From Mycolicibacterium sp. YH-1 (GTDB lineage: Bacteria; Actinomycetota; Actinomycetes; Mycobacteriales; Mycobacteriaceae), in assembly GCF_022557175.1 (NCBI RefSeq), contig NZ_CP092915.1:3286001-3350000 (forward strand): a stretch of 64,000 nt of DNA, given 5' to 3'. Shown here piece after piece: positions 38,827 through 48,435 of this stretch; the stretch's first letter is position 1, and the number at the start of each line of letters is the position of its first letter. The notes beneath the pieces are model-generated. The model saw only the letters and a program-made list of their open reading frames with translations. It did not search any database and was not told the origin of the DNA. Both the position numbers and the translations under genes were made by a program.

Positions 38827-40056
38827 TCACACCAGGTCGGGCAACGGCACCTTGGTGTCGGCGAGACGGCCCGCGTCGACGGGCTTACGGGAGCGCACCA
38901 GCGACTTGATGTCGTCGAGGCCCTCCCAGACGTTGACGTTCATGCCCGCCAGCACCCGATCGTCCGCGTCGAGCCAGAAGACGGTGAACTCGCCGCCGTC
39001 GACCTCACCGCGAAACACGGTGCGCTGGTAGTCGGGTGCGTGTCCCACGTACTCCATGCCCAGGTCGTACTGGTCGGTGAAGAAGTAGGGCAGTTCGTCA
39101 TACGAGCCGGGGTTGCCGAGCATGCCCGCGGCCGCGACCGCGGGCTGTTTGAGGGCGTTGGCCCAGTGCTCGGTGCGGATCCGCGTACCCAGTAGCGGAT
39201 GTTCGGCGGCCGCGATGTCACCGACCGCATAGACATCGGCGTCGCTGGTCCTCAGTGAGGCGTCGACCAACACTCCACCATCGCCGGTCTCCAGCCCCGC
39301 ACCCTGCGCGAGTTCGACATTGGGTTTGGCGCCGACGGCGACCAGCACGGCGTCAGCACGGACCGTCGAACCGTCGCCGAGCCGAAGACCCGTCGCGCGC
39401 CCGTCCTCGGTGGTGATCTCCTCCACCTGGGTCCTGAGCCTGAGGTCGACGCCGTGGTCGCGGTGAAGTCGGGCGAACACCTCCGCCGCCTCGCGTCCCA
39501 GCGCGCCGAGCAGCGGCAGCTCGGCGGTCTCGACGACGACGACCTCGAGGTCCCGTCCGCGGGCGCCGGCCGCCACCTCCAGCCCGATCCACCCGGCGCC
39601 GACGATGGCGAGCGTCGCGCCGGCCTTGAGGGTCTCCAGCAGATCCGAGGCGTCATCGATGGTGCGCAGGTAGTGCACGCCGTCGGCGTCGGCACCGGGG
39701 ATGGGCGGACGTCGTGAACTCGATCCCGTCGCCAGCAGCAGCTTGTCGTAGTTCTCCTGGCCACCGTCTGCGAGGCCGACCGAGTGCCCGGCGAGGTCGA
39801 CTGAGGTGACCTGCGTGCCGAGCCGCAGTTCCACCTGGTGCTCGGCGTACCAGCCGGCGGTCTGCACGGTGAACTCGTCGAGCGTCTTCCTGCCCGCCAG
39901 GTAGTCCTTGGACAGTGGCGGCCGTTCGTAGGGCAGTCGGTCCTCCGCACCGAACAGCACTATGCGCCCTTCGAAGCCCTTCTCGCGCAGCGCTTCCGCG
40001 GCCTTGGCGCCTGCCAGGCCGCCGCCGACGATGATGTGGGTGGATGGGGTCGTCAT
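38827..40056 (-). CDS. FAD-dependent ferredoxin/rubredoxin-type reductase (Rv1869c-like)
   Basis: 409 aa. FAD-binding IIVGGGLAGAKAAEALREKG at the start, NAD(P)H-binding LAIVGAGWIGLEVAAGARGR near 150, and DVYAVGDIAAAEHPLLG near 275. A C-terminal reductase domain (about 325-400) follows. This is the class that transfers electrons from NADH to a ferredoxin or rubredoxin for cytochrome P450s or dioxygenases; no ferredoxin gene is adjacent. Converges with the thiolase-like gene, 4 nt apart. Confidence 0.93.
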   Translation of the reverse strand: MTTPSTHIIVGGGLAGAKAAEALREKGFEGRIVLFGAEDRLPYERPPLSKDYLAGRKTLDEFTVQTAGWYAEHQVELRLGTQVTSVDLAGHSVGLADGGQENYDKLLLATGSSSRRPPIPGADADGVHYLRTIDDASDLLETLKAGATLAIVGAGWIGLEVAAGARGRDLEVVVVETAELPLLGALGREAAEVFARLHRDHGVDLRLRTQVEEITTEDGRATGLRLGDGSTVRADAVLVAVGAKPNVELAQGAGLETGDGGVLVDASLRTSDADVYAVGDIAAAEHPLLGTRIRTEHWANALKQPAVAAAGMLGNPGSYDELPYFFTDQYDLGMEYVGHAPDYQRTVFRGEVDGGEFTVFWLDADDRVLAGMNVNVWEGLDDIKSLVRSRKPVDAGRLADTKVPLPDLV

Positions 40057-40067
40057 GAGGTGTGCTC

Positions 40068-40715
40068 CTATTCGCCGTGCGAGGGTGCGAACCGTTCGCG
40101 CAGCCTCGAGTCCAGGGAGACCCGGACGAGCGCCGCGGCGAGTTCGGCACTGCTGCGTGGCGCAAGGTCGCCGAGCTCATCGGGGGATGCGGGCAGGCCG
40201 ACGTCAGCGGCGGCGGCGAGCGCCCTGGCATCGAAGAAGGGGCGTGCCCATGTCCAGACGGCCTGAACCTCCCGCATGAACACGGCAGCGCCGGTCGGCC
40301 CGATACCGTTGAACCGTTGTAGTTCGGCTATCGCACGGTCGCGGTCCTGGCCACAGCGAACAGCCAGGTTGCGCAGATCGCCGTCGAACTCGTCGCGGAC
40401 TCGAACGGCCATGTCGTACAGGCGGGTTGCCGAACTCTCGTCGTAGCGTGCGTATCCGGCGCGGCCGAATGCGGCGATCATCGTGGCGCGGTCGGCATCG
40501 ATGACTGCCTGCGGGGTCCGCAGCCCGGACTTGAACAGGTGGTGGGCGGCCGCCGCCGCGGTGTCCGCGCCGATGGGCTTGCTGACGAGCATCGCCAGGG
40601 TGAGAAGCTGGAACAGCGGCTTCGGCTTGTCTCGCAGCCGAATGCCGCTCTGCTCGGCGTAGGTCTCACCAGCCATGGAGACGAGCCGACGCACAATGTC
40701 CTTCGTGGCTCCCAT
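40068..40715 (-). CDS. HhH-GPD base-excision DNA glycosylase-like protein (Rv1870c-like)
   Basis: 215 aa from ATG 40715 (MGATKDIVRRL); Met at 40727 is a near alternative, and the longer frame overlaps the upstream gene. Helical throughout, with the endonuclease III-type helix-hairpin-helix in LQRFNGIGPTGAAVFMREVQ followed by W-x-W-A-RPFFD containing an aspartate at the catalytic position. LLTLAMLVSKPIGADTAAAA is the N-terminal lobe. No C-terminal four-Cys iron-sulfur loop is present. Predicted role in DNA repair; lesion specificity unknown. Confidence 0.82.
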   Translation of the reverse strand: MGATKDIVRRLVSMAGETYAEQSGIRLRDKPKPLFQLLTLAMLVSKPIGADTAAAAAHHLFKSGLRTPQAVIDADRATMIAAFGRAGYARYDESSATRLYDMAVRVRDEFDGDLRNLAVRCGQDRDRAIAELQRFNGIGPTGAAVFMREVQAVWTWARPFFDARALAAAADVGLPASPDELGDLAPRSSAELAAALVRVSLDSRLRERFAPSHGE

Positions 40716-40755
40716 CTCGGGTCGCATACCCGGCGCGGGGGAGGACAAACCCTCG

Positions 40756-41085
40756 TCACTTCCCCGGCAGGCTCTTGGCGTAGTCGACACCACGCTTCAC
40801 CCAGGACTGCAGCTGCCGTTTGGTGTTGATGCCGTCGGCCGAGACGCGCAGCCAGCCTCGGGTCTCCCGGCCCGCCATCACCATCGGTTCGACGTGTTCG
40901 CGGCCCAGCAGAGCATTGGTCTGATCGGGAGGTACCCGAACCATCAGACCGCCGTGCCCACTGGCGGCGACCGCCATGTTGCCGTTGATCATGAAGGCGA
41001 GCCCACCGAACATCGCCTTCTCGACGTGCTTCTCCGATCCGAGCAGTTCGCGGATGCGGTGCGCCAGATCCTCGTCGTAGGCCAT
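40756..41085 (-). CDS. TfoX N-terminal domain protein (Rv1871c-like)
   Basis: 109 aa from ATG 41085 (MAYDEDLAHRIRELLG); the upstream extension of the frame to 41211 is a shadow of the DUF72 gene. The protein is one TfoX-N domain: KAMFGGLAFMINGNMAVAA and GLMVRVPPDQTNALL are conserved. Related domains occur in the competence regulator TfoX, but stand-alone forms have no known function. It precedes the HhH-GPD gene by about 40 nt, probably in one operon. Confidence 0.9.
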   Translation of the reverse strand: MAYDEDLAHRIRELLGSEKHVEKAMFGGLAFMINGNMAVAASGHGGLMVRVPPDQTNALLGREHVEPMVMAGRETRGWLRVSADGINTKRQLQSWVKRGVDYAKSLPGK

Positions 41086-41096
41086 ATCAGTCGAGT

Positions 41097-41843
41097 TTAG
41101 GTTCCAGTCGCATCGGCCACCATGCTCCTGAGCGACCAAGCATTTCGGACCGCGTTCCCGTGGCCGTCGTTGTTGAAGTAGACGACGACGTCGCGGCCCT
41201 GGTCCTGCCACTCACCGATTCGGCTGGCCCACCACCGGAGATCGTCGTCCGAGTAGGACCCCTCGTACAACCGGTCGTCGGGTCCGTGCAAACGGATGTA
41301 GACCAGGGTGCTGGTGGCGCGCAGGACGCAGGGCAGGCCTGCGCCGCTCATCACGACGTATGCGGCGCCGTGACGTTCAAGCAGCGCGTAGGCATCGGGG
41401 TAATCCCATGAGGCATGCCGGAACTCCACTGCCACTGGAATCCCGGCGGGCATCAGGGTGAGAAACTGGTCGACCCGGGCAGCGGAGTCGGAGTCGAATG
41501 CGAATTGAGGGTGCAGCTGCACCAGGAGTGCCTCTCCGCGGTCACCCAGGGCACGCCAACACCGCTCGAACCTCTCGGCCCAGGGTTCTGGTGAGTTCAA
41601 TCGCCGGAAATGGGTCAGGCCGCGATGTGCCTTGACGGACATGGTGAATCCGTCGGGCAGACGCCGTCGCCAGCTCTCGAAACTACTGTTACTGGGCCAA
41701 CGGTAGAAGCTGGCGTTCAGCTCGACGGTGTCGAATGCCTGCACGTAGCGTGCGAGCCGCTTGGCCACCGCTGTACCGGGCGGGTACAGCACGGAGTTCC
41801 AATGGTCATATGACCAGCCCGACGTGCCGATCCGGACGGTCAC
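41097..41843 (-). CDS. DUF72 (YecE-like) TIM-barrel protein
   Basis: 248 aa. RIGTSGWSYDHWNSVLYPPG at the N-terminus, FDTVELNASFYRWPS, LLVQLHPQF, VAVEFRHASW and YIRLHGPDDRLYEGSYSDDDL are the family's conserved blocks. The fold is a TIM barrel of unknown activity, widely distributed in bacteria. The start is 3 nt after the stop of the upstream LLM gene, so the LLM, DUF72, TfoX-N and HhH genes may form one minus-strand operon. Confidence 0.93.
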   Translation of the reverse strand: MTVRIGTSGWSYDHWNSVLYPPGTAVAKRLARYVQAFDTVELNASFYRWPSNSSFESWRRRLPDGFTMSVKAHRGLTHFRRLNSPEPWAERFERCWRALGDRGEALLVQLHPQFAFDSDSAARVDQFLTLMPAGIPVAVEFRHASWDYPDAYALLERHGAAYVVMSGAGLPCVLRATSTLVYIRLHGPDDRLYEGSYSDDDLRWWASRIGEWQDQGRDVVVYFNNDGHGNAVRNAWSLRSMVADATGT

Positions 41844-41846
41844 GGC

Positions 41847-42902
41847 TCAACTTCGGCGATGGTTTCCATCACTGGCAGGTTCCCAGCCGAGCCGGGGTCC
41901 TAACTTCTCGGCAAGGTCGGTGATGATCTGGCGGTAGTCGTCCGCGCCGAAGGTGAACGGCAGGGCGAAGGCCACCTCGTTGGCCCGCTGGAAGCCGGCA
42001 TGGGCGTACAGCTGGTCGGCGAGTTCGTCTGAGGTGCCGACGTAGTCGGGGGAGAACAGCATGCCCCGCGCGCCCTGTGGTGACTTGGTGCGCTCGAAGC
42101 GGCTGGCCGCGTACTCGCGATAGCGACGGGCCTGATCGTCGGTCGCCGAGTCGGTGGGGATCACGACGAGACCCTGTGACACCCTGGCCCTTTCGGGATG
42201 CGGGTGATTGGCTGCGAAAGCACTCCGGAATGCGTCTATGTGCTCGCCCTGAATGGTGGCGAAGTCGCGTGACTCGGTGCCCTCGATACTGACCACCGAA
42301 CTGGTCAGATAGTTGATGCCCTGTTCGGCGGCCCAGATGGCCGAGTCGCGTCCACCGCCGTACCAGACCCGATCGGCCAGGCCAGGGGAGTGCGGCTGGA
42401 TGCGGTTCGTGAACTGCTCGATGCCGACGGTGCCCTCGAAGTCGCTGACCGGCTCGCCGCGCAGGCCCCGCAGCAGCCGAACCACGCGTTCCTTGGAGAA
42501 GTCCTCGACATCGTGGGTGTCGGGATACAGGGCGTGCCGGTAGTTCGCGTAGAGCATCGGCGTGCCCACCGAGACACCGGGATTGATCCGGCCGCCGGAG
42601 AGGATGTCCACGGTGGCCAGATCCTCGGCCAGCCGGAACGGGTTCTCCAATCCGAGGGGGATGACCGCGGTGCCCAATTCGATGCGCGACGTGCGCTGAC
42701 TGGCGGCCGCCATGATGGCGACCGGAGATGAGATACCCGGTTGCAGATGTCGGCAGCGCAGCCAGACGCTGTCATATCCGATGTCCTCGGCGCGGACGAT
42801 GACGTCCAGTGTCTCGGTCATTCCGGGTCCCGGATCGGCGGCCTCGAACCGGCCGATCGTCAGGAAACCTAGCTTGCGCAGCGGTTCTCCGCGTCGGGGC
42901 AT
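41847..42902 (-). CDS. LLM-class flavin-dependent oxidoreductase
   Basis: 351 aa luciferase-like TIM barrel. KLGFLTIGRFEAADPGPGM, SVWLRCRHLQPGISSP, ELGTAVIPLGLENPFRLAED and GGRINPGVSVGTPM are the expected strands and loops. The C-terminal part (TSDELADQLYAHAGF) is typical of FMN monooxygenase-like members. Electron donor and substrate are unknown. It lies after the hairpin that separates it from lon, so it probably has its own promoter, although none is clear. Confidence 0.88.
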   Translation of the reverse strand: MPRRGEPLRKLGFLTIGRFEAADPGPGMTETLDVIVRAEDIGYDSVWLRCRHLQPGISSPVAIMAAASQRTSRIELGTAVIPLGLENPFRLAEDLATVDILSGGRINPGVSVGTPMLYANYRHALYPDTHDVEDFSKERVVRLLRGLRGEPVSDFEGTVGIEQFTNRIQPHSPGLADRVWYGGGRDSAIWAAEQGINYLTSSVVSIEGTESRDFATIQGEHIDAFRSAFAANHPHPERARVSQGLVVIPTDSATDDQARRYREYAASRFERTKSPQGARGMLFSPDYVGTSDELADQLYAHAGFQRANEVAFALPFTFGADDYRQIITDLAEKLGPRLGWEPASDGNHRRS

Positions 42903-42923
42903 CTACCGGTCACCTCTCTGCTG

Positions 42924-42976
42924 AGCAGACACAAACTCGCATGAATCCTCTCGGAACATGCGAGTTTGCGTCTGCT
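42924..42976. terminator. Long intergenic hairpin between lon and the LLM gene
   Basis: Arms 42924-42942 and 42958-42976 pair over 19 bp with one A-C mismatch, around a 15-nt loop. It starts just after the lon stop in the direction of transcription, so it probably ends lon. Its outer AGCAGACACAAA is the same as in the hairpin after gnd, while the inner seven base pairs differ. Confidence 0.65.
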
Positions 42977-42991
42977 TGCGCTATTGAGTTG

Positions 42992-45343
42992 TCAGGCGGC
43001 GGCGGTCGTGGCCTCGGCGGCCGGTTCCAGCGCCAGCGCGACGATGTCGGCGACATCCGTCATCGGCTTGACCTCGAGCGCCTCGAGCACCTCGGCTGGC
43101 ACGTCGTCCAGGTCAGGCTCGTTGCGCTGCGGAATGAAAACCGTTGACAGCCCGGCCCGTTGCGCGGCAAGCAGCTTCTGCTTGACCCCGCCGATGGGTA
43201 GCACCCGACCGTTCAGCGTGACCTCACCGGTCATGCCGACATCAGCGCGAACCTGACGCCCGGTCGCCATGGACACCAGCGCGGTGACCATCGTGACACC
43301 GGCCGACGGCCCATCCTTGGGCACCGCACCCGCGGGCACGTGCACGTGGATCTGCCGATCGAGCGCCTTGGGATCGACGCCCAACTGCTCGGCGTGGGCT
43401 CTGACGTAGGACAGCGCGATCTGCGCGGACTCCTTCATCACATCGCCCAGCTGACCGGTCAGCTTCAGGCCCGGCTCACCGTCGTTGGCGTTCACCTCGA
43501 TGAACAGCACGTCGCCACCGAGGCCGGTGACGGCCAGACCCGTGGCAACGCCCGGCACCGCCGTGCGCTCCTCGGACTCCGGTGTGAAGCGCGGACGCCC
43601 CAGGTAGGCAACCAGATCCGGCTCGTCGATGGTCAACGGCGCGTCGGCCGCTTCAACTCCATCTGCTCCTCGCGTCCGCACCGCAAGCTTCGTCGTGGCC
43701 TTGCGCAGCGCCTTGGCCAACAACCGCTCGAACTGACGCACACCGGGTTCCCGGGTGTAGTCGGCGGCTATCTTGCGTAGCGCCGCGTCGGTCACCGTCA
43801 CCTCATCGGAGGTCAGCGCCGCCTTGTCGGCCTGCCTTGGCAGCAGGTAGTCCCGAGCGATGGCGACCTTGTCGTCCTCGGTGTAACCGTCGATCGTCAC
43901 CAGCTCCATCCGGTCCAGCAGCGCCGACGGAATGTTCTCGATGACGTTGGCGGTGGCCAGGAACACGACGTCGGACAGGTCCAGGTCGAGGTCCAGGTAG
44001 TGGTCGCGGAACGTGTGGTTCTGCGCCGGGTCCAGCACCTCGAGCAGCGCCGCGCTGGGATCGCCGCGGTAGTCCGAGCCCACCTTGTCGATCTCGTCCA
44101 GCAGCACGACGGGGTTCATCGACCCCGCCTCGCCGATGGCCCGCACGATGCGGCCCGGCAACGCGCCGACGTAGGTGCGCCGGTGTCCACGGATCTCGGC
44201 CTCGTCGCGCACGCCACCCAGCGCCACACGAACGAACTTGCGGCCCAACGCCCGTGCGACGGACTCGCCCAGCGATGTCTTGCCGACGCCGGGAGGGCCT
44301 GCCAGCACCATGACGGCACCGGAGCCGCGGCCGCCGACGACGGCCATACCGCGCTGAGCACGGCGTGCACGCACGGCCAGGTACTCGACGATGCGGTCCT
44401 TGACGTCGTCGAGCCCGTGGTGGTCGGCGTCGAGGATCTCCCGCGCGGACTTGAGGTCCGTCGAGTCCTCCGTCGTCACGTCCCACGGCAGGTCAAGCAC
44501 GGTGTCGAGCCAGGTGCGGATCCAGCCACCCTCGGGGCTCTGCTCGCTGGAGCGTTCCAGCTTGCCGACCTCCCGCAGCGCGGCCTCGCGCACCTTCTCG
44601 GGCAGCACGGCCGCCTCGATCCGGGCGCGATAGTCATCGGACCCGTCGGGCTCACCCTCGCCGAGTTCCTTGCGGATCGCGGCCAACTGCTGACGGAGCA
44701 GGAACTCCTTCTGCGTCTTCTCCATGCCGGAGCGGACGTCCTCAGCGATCTTGTCGTTGACCTCGGTCTCGGCCAGGTGATCGGTGGTGACCTCGATCAG
44801 CATCCGCAACCGCTGGGCCGCATCCTCGGTCTCCAGCAGGTCGCGCTTCTGCACGTCGGTCAGGTACGACGCGTATCCGGCCGTGTCGGCCAGCGCAGAC
44901 GGATCGGTGATCTTGTTGACCACGTCGACGATCTGCCAGGCCTCGCGGCGCTGCAGCATCGCCAGCAGCAGCTTCTTGTACTCAGCCGCCAGCGCCTTGG
45001 TCTCCTCGCCGGCCTCGGCCTCGGTCACTTCCTCCACCTCGACCCAGAGTGCCGCGCCCGGTCCGGTGGTGCCGGATCCGATGTGGGCACGCCCCTCACC
45101 GCGGACGACGGCGGCAGCTCCGCCACCGGCGACCCGCCCGACCTGCACGATCGAGGCGATCACGCCGTAGGTGGGGTAGCGGTCGTCGAGCCGCGGTGCG
45201 ATGAGCAGCTTTCCGCTCTCGCTGGCTTGCGCGGCGTCCACGGCAGCGCGGGCGGTGTCGTCGAGCTCGATCGGCACGACCATGCCTGGCAGCACGATCG
45301 GCTCACTGACGAACAACACCGGCACAGAAATCGGTTCTGGCAT
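42992..45343 (-). CDS. lon: ATP-dependent protease Lon
   Basis: 783 aa from ATG 45343 ([12 protein letters not shown]), which has GGAGGA 3-4 nt upstream and matches the M. smegmatis start; the frame is open to 45607 but that part is leader. Lon substrate-binding N-domain (about 5-200), AAA+ module with Walker A GPPGVGKT and Walker [11 protein letters not shown], and a C-terminal Ser-Lys protease domain: S680 in PKDGPSAGV and K723 in IGGVKQK. It degrades misfolded and regulatory proteins in the cytoplasm. M. tuberculosis lacks lon, so its presence supports an environmental species. Confidence 0.97.
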   Translation of the reverse strand: MPEPISVPVLFVSEPIVLPGMVVPIELDDTARAAVDAAQASESGKLLIAPRLDDRYPTYGVIASIVQVGRVAGGGAAAVVRGEGRAHIGSGTTGPGAALWVEVEEVTEAEAGEETKALAAEYKKLLLAMLQRREAWQIVDVVNKITDPSALADTAGYASYLTDVQKRDLLETEDAAQRLRMLIEVTTDHLAETEVNDKIAEDVRSGMEKTQKEFLLRQQLAAIRKELGEGEPDGSDDYRARIEAAVLPEKVREAALREVGKLERSSEQSPEGGWIRTWLDTVLDLPWDVTTEDSTDLKSAREILDADHHGLDDVKDRIVEYLAVRARRAQRGMAVVGGRGSGAVMVLAGPPGVGKTSLGESVARALGRKFVRVALGGVRDEAEIRGHRRTYVGALPGRIVRAIGEAGSMNPVVLLDEIDKVGSDYRGDPSAALLEVLDPAQNHTFRDHYLDLDLDLSDVVFLATANVIENIPSALLDRMELVTIDGYTEDDKVAIARDYLLPRQADKAALTSDEVTVTDAALRKIAADYTREPGVRQFERLLAKALRKATTKLAVRTRGADGVEAADAPLTIDEPDLVAYLGRPRFTPESEERTAVPGVATGLAVTGLGGDVLFIEVNANDGEPGLKLTGQLGDVMKESAQIALSYVRAHAEQLGVDPKALDRQIHVHVPAGAVPKDGPSAGVTMVTALVSMATGRQVRADVGMTGEVTLNGRVLPIGGVKQKLLAAQRAGLSTVFIPQRNEPDLDDVPAEVLEALEVKPMTDVADIVALALEPAAEATTAAA

Positions 45344-45455
45344 CTGTCCTCCAAAGTTCAGCCTGATGCGCTCAACCTTGGCGTGGTCCACTTTGTTCCC
45401 ACCGTCCGCTGTGAGCAGAACATTGCGGTGGTTGCCGATCATGACCGCGTAGACC

Positions 45456-46400
45456 TCAGGTCGCTGCGTCGGCAGCAATGGGTGGCTGTGCGTTGCCCGA
45501 GCGAGTTGCCGGTTGCGAGTCGACGAAAGTCTCAGACAGGCGCTGGCGGAACCAACGGTGCGCGGGGTCGGCGTCGTTCCGGGGATGCCAGGCCATGCCG
45601 AGTTCAACAGTCGGCAGTTCTAGTGGGATCGGGAAAGCCCTAAGCCCGAAGTCGGGCGTGATGGAGGCTGCCCAGACCGGGGCGGTGAGTGCGACCAGGT
45701 CGGTGGATCGTGCGAGCAGCATCGCGCTGGTATGGCTGGGGACCACGACCGCGACGCGACGGCTCAGACTCAACCGGCCCAGCGCGTCGTCGATGGGTCC
45801 GCGTCGCTTCCCCAGTCGCGAGATACCGATGTGAGAGGCCGCGGCGAAACGCTTGACGTCTATCGGGGCGTCAAATATCGGGTTGGTCTCGCGGGCCACG
45901 CCGAGCATGGAGATCGCAGTGAGGCTACGACGATGGGTTTCGGAATCCAGATGTGACAGGACGCCGAGTTCGACGTCGATGGCGCCGTCACGCAGCGCCG
46001 CAGACCCTTCCAGCGCCTCCGGTAGGAAAACGACATTGATTCCAGGGGCCTCTCGCTGGAGGATGTCCAGAAGCGGCACCGCCACGCTCGTAAGGAACAG
46101 TTCGGATACCTGCACGGTGAACGTTCTCTCAATCGCACCGGGATCAAATTCCGTTCCCTGCCAAAGGATTTGATCTGCCTGACCTAGCAGTGTGTGCAGC
46201 GGGTCCCGGATCTCAGCAGCGCGCGGTGTGAGTACCAAACCCTGCCCGGCCCGAACCAGGAGTGGGTCACCGCTCAGGCGTCGCAACCTGGACAGCGATC
46301 GGCTGACCGCTGGCGGAGAGGTGCCCAACCTCTGCGCCGCGGCGGAGACGCTGCTCTCCTGCAACAACGCATCGAGGACCCGCAACACATTCAAATCCAC
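45456..46400 (-). CDS. LysR-family transcriptional regulator
   Basis: 314 aa. Winged helix-turn-helix at 1-60 (LDALLQESSVSAAAQRLGTS, PPAVSRSLSRLRR) and a substrate-binding-like effector domain (about 90-300). ATG at 46400. The gene is divergent from a beta-propeller/hydratase/tautomerase operon across a 132-bp gap with two inverted repeats. By the usual LysR arrangement it should control that operon in response to a pathway intermediate, probably an aromatic or dicarboxylic acid; the ligand is not readable from sequence. Confidence 0.93.
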   Translation of the reverse strand: MDLNVLRVLDALLQESSVSAAAQRLGTSPPAVSRSLSRLRRLSGDPLLVRAGQGLVLTPRAAEIRDPLHTLLGQADQILWQGTEFDPGAIERTFTVQVSELFLTSVAVPLLDILQREAPGINVVFLPEALEGSAALRDGAIDVELGVLSHLDSETHRRSLTAISMLGVARETNPIFDAPIDVKRFAAASHIGISRLGKRRGPIDDALGRLSLSRRVAVVVPSHTSAMLLARSTDLVALTAPVWAASITPDFGLRAFPIPLELPTVELGMAWHPRNDADPAHRWFRQRLSETFVDSQPATRSGNAQPPIAADAAT

Positions 46401-46423
46401 CGTCGGATCACACCTCCAGAGAT

Positions 46424-46468
46424 ACTTATCAACGATGATAAGTAATCAATAGCGATTCTTGCATTGAT
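46424..46468. promoter_or_regulatory. Two inverted repeats in the LysR divergent gap
   Basis: ACTTATC-AACGAT-GATAAGT (46424-46443) is a perfect 7-bp dyad, and ATCAAT-N12-ATTGAT (46445-46468) lies right after it. Such AT-rich dyads in a LysR divergent gap are the usual activation and repression sites. The region is strikingly AT-rich compared with its surroundings. Confidence 0.6.
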
Positions 46469-46532
46469 AGTTAAAGTCAAGCGGTCCACGCTGGTGGTGA
46501 ATCCGATAGATCTCATTCACCTAGGAGCCATC

Positions 46533-47591
46533 ATGACTTTCTCGCCTGTTCGCGAAGGCCGCAGCGGAGACGTACTGGCCGTCGTCAGCCAGAGTGGCCC
46601 GACGGTTTCGTTCTTCGACGCCGCCTCCGACGCCATGCTCGACACCGTGGAGCTTCTCGCCGAACCCCATGAGCTGTGCTTCGATCCCAAGCAGCGGTTG
46701 CTGTGGTGCACGAATACCTACTTCTCCGGCTATTACCACGCCAACGCTGGGCGTCGCACTCAGCTCACGGTCATCGACCCCGATGCTCGTCGTGTCGTCG
46801 ACACGGTTGATCTTGCGCCTGAACATGGGCCACACGGGTTGGCTCTCGACTCGACGCGGGGCCGCTTGTACGTCAGCGTCGAAGGGTCCGACGATCGCCA
46901 GGGAGGCGTCGTCGTCATCGACACAGCGACACGAAAGATGTTGGGGCGCATCGATACCGGTGCACCCGGCCCACATTGGTTCGTCATCGATCCAGAAGGC
47001 GAGAAAGGCTATGCCTCCAACAAGGAGGCCCCATTCGTTTCTATCGTCGATCTGGCGGCGGGAACGTTCACGCCGGTGGAGGTGCCGGGCAGCGAGGGTT
47101 TGGCGGTGTCGACCGACGGCAGCGAACTCTATGTCGCGGCACCGTACGGGTCATTCTCACCGGGACAGGCCGAACAACGTCCGCTCAGCGGCATACGAAT
47201 TATCGACACCAAGGCCGCCGTGGTTCTCGATATGTTGCCTACCGAGAACGTGGTCTTTCCGGTGTATCTGAGCAGCACCGGCGTGTTGTTGGCCGGTGAG
47301 CTGCGCATGTCGGCCGACGATTCGTCCGCTCTGGGCCGTCACGCTCCTGGCCGACTCATCGCATTTTCCACTGCGACGCGCGAGCGGGTCGCAGCCGTGG
47401 AGCTGACTGGCAGGTTCCCCCTAACGATCACCGCGTCCCCGGACGGTCGGCTCGGCTACGTCGCCGCCGTCACCTCGTCGACGGTCGACATCGTCGACCT
47501 GCAGACCTGGGAGGTGCTCAACAGCCTCACCATCGCCAAACGCGGGGAACCCGGAGCGCATGGGCTGGCCTACATTCCGCGGCTGAGCTGA
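46533..47591 (+). CDS. YncE/lactonase-like beta-propeller protein
   Basis: 352 aa from ATG 46533, with AGGAG 5 nt upstream (open frame from 46464). Repeating blades are visible: LAVVSQSGPTVSFFDAASD, LTVIDPDARRVVDTVDL, VVVIDTATRKMLGRIDTG, VSIVDLAAGTFTPVEVPG and STVDIVDLQTWEVLNSLTI. The HGPHGLALDSTRGRLYVS motif resembles YncE and 6-phosphogluconolactonase-type propellers. No signal peptide, so cytoplasmic. In this operon it could act as a lactonase for a pathway intermediate, but that is only inference. Confidence 0.82.
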   Translation: MTFSPVREGRSGDVLAVVSQSGPTVSFFDAASDAMLDTVELLAEPHELCFDPKQRLLWCTNTYFSGYYHANAGRRTQLTVIDPDARRVVDTVDLAPEHGPHGLALDSTRGRLYVSVEGSDDRQGGVVVIDTATRKMLGRIDTGAPGPHWFVIDPEGEKGYASNKEAPFVSIVDLAAGTFTPVEVPGSEGLAVSTDGSELYVAAPYGSFSPGQAEQRPLSGIRIIDTKAAVVLDMLPTENVVFPVYLSSTGVLLAGELRMSADDSSALGRHAPGRLIAFSTATRERVAAVELTGRFPLTITASPDGRLGYVAAVTSSTVDIVDLQTWEVLNSLTIAKRGEPGAHGLAYIPRLS

Positions 47592-47651
47592 CCACGGGAT
47601 CAGCAGCCTCGGCGACCCGATTAAGCAACTACCAGACACGGAGCACCCACA

Positions 47652-48410
47652 ATGACCGTCAGCGACATCGCTGCTCGACTGGACACGGCACGCCACGAAC
47701 GCCTGGCCATCGCGCCATTCAGCGATGCCGATCCCGGGTTCGAACTCGAGCTGGGCTACCGCGTCCAACACCACCGTCGTCTAGGCCGCCCGCTCGCAGG
47801 CTGGAAGCTGGGGTTGACCGCACAAGTCAAACAGCGCCAAGTCGGCGTCGACACCCCGCTGTACGGTTTTCTCGACGCCGCAGATCGCCTGAGCCTGGGC
47901 CAACCGCTACCCACCGACACGCTGATCGCACCGCGAGCCGAACCAGAGATCGTCTTCACCCTGGGCGACGACCTCGCCGGACCACACATCACTTCTGCAG
48001 ACGTACTCACAGCAACCGCAGCGGTGGCGGCCGGTATTGAAATCCTCGATTCGCGCTACCGGGACTACCGTTTCCGGGCGGCCGACTTAGCCGCCGACAA
48101 CGTATCGGCCGGACGCTACCTGGTCGGACCACCACGCCCACCACGCGGACTGAAACTCGATCTACTCGGTGCCGTCCTGACGAAGAACGGCGACATCGTC
48201 GCCACCGCGGCCGGTGCCGCTGTCATGGGCCATCCCGCCGCCGCGGTCGCCTGGCTGGCCCGCCGACTGCACGATGACGGCGAAGAGGGGCTGCGCCGCG
48301 GTCAGGTCATCTTTTCCGGCGGACTGACCGCCGCTGTTCCCGTCGCCGCGGGCGACACCATCACTGTCGATATAGGTCACCTCGGCCGCATCGCACAGAC
48401 CTGCACCTAG
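47652..48410 (+). CDS. 2-keto-4-pentenoate hydratase / 4-oxalocrotonate decarboxylase family enzyme
   Basis: 252 aa of the MhpD/DmpE/DmpH branch of the fumarylacetoacetate-hydrolase superfamily. VQHHRRLGRPLAGWKLGLTA, APRAEPEIVFTLGDDL (metal-binding glutamates), VAAGIEILDSRYRDYRF and VIFSGGLTAAVPVAAGD are the expected blocks. It hydrates 2-hydroxypenta-2,4-dienoate or decarboxylates 4-oxalocrotonate in meta-cleavage pathways; the two cannot be told apart here. ATG 60 nt after the propeller gene and 25 nt before the tautomerase. Confidence 0.9.
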   Translation: MTVSDIAARLDTARHERLAIAPFSDADPGFELELGYRVQHHRRLGRPLAGWKLGLTAQVKQRQVGVDTPLYGFLDAADRLSLGQPLPTDTLIAPRAEPEIVFTLGDDLAGPHITSADVLTATAAVAAGIEILDSRYRDYRFRAADLAADNVSAGRYLVGPPRPPRGLKLDLLGAVLTKNGDIVATAAGAAVMGHPAAAVAWLARRLHDDGEEGLRRGQVIFSGGLTAAVPVAAGDTITVDIGHLGRIAQTCT

Positions 48411-48435
48411 CGCCGACAATTTCAGGAGACCACCC

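Noticed and set aside
45344..45455. HAIR/HspR element upstream of lon
   Set aside because: A TTGAG is present, but the ACTCAA half at the right spacing is not, so HspR control cannot be supported.
44000..45643. 547-aa plus-strand ORF opposite lon
   Set aside because: Antisense shadow of the AAA and N-domains of Lon.
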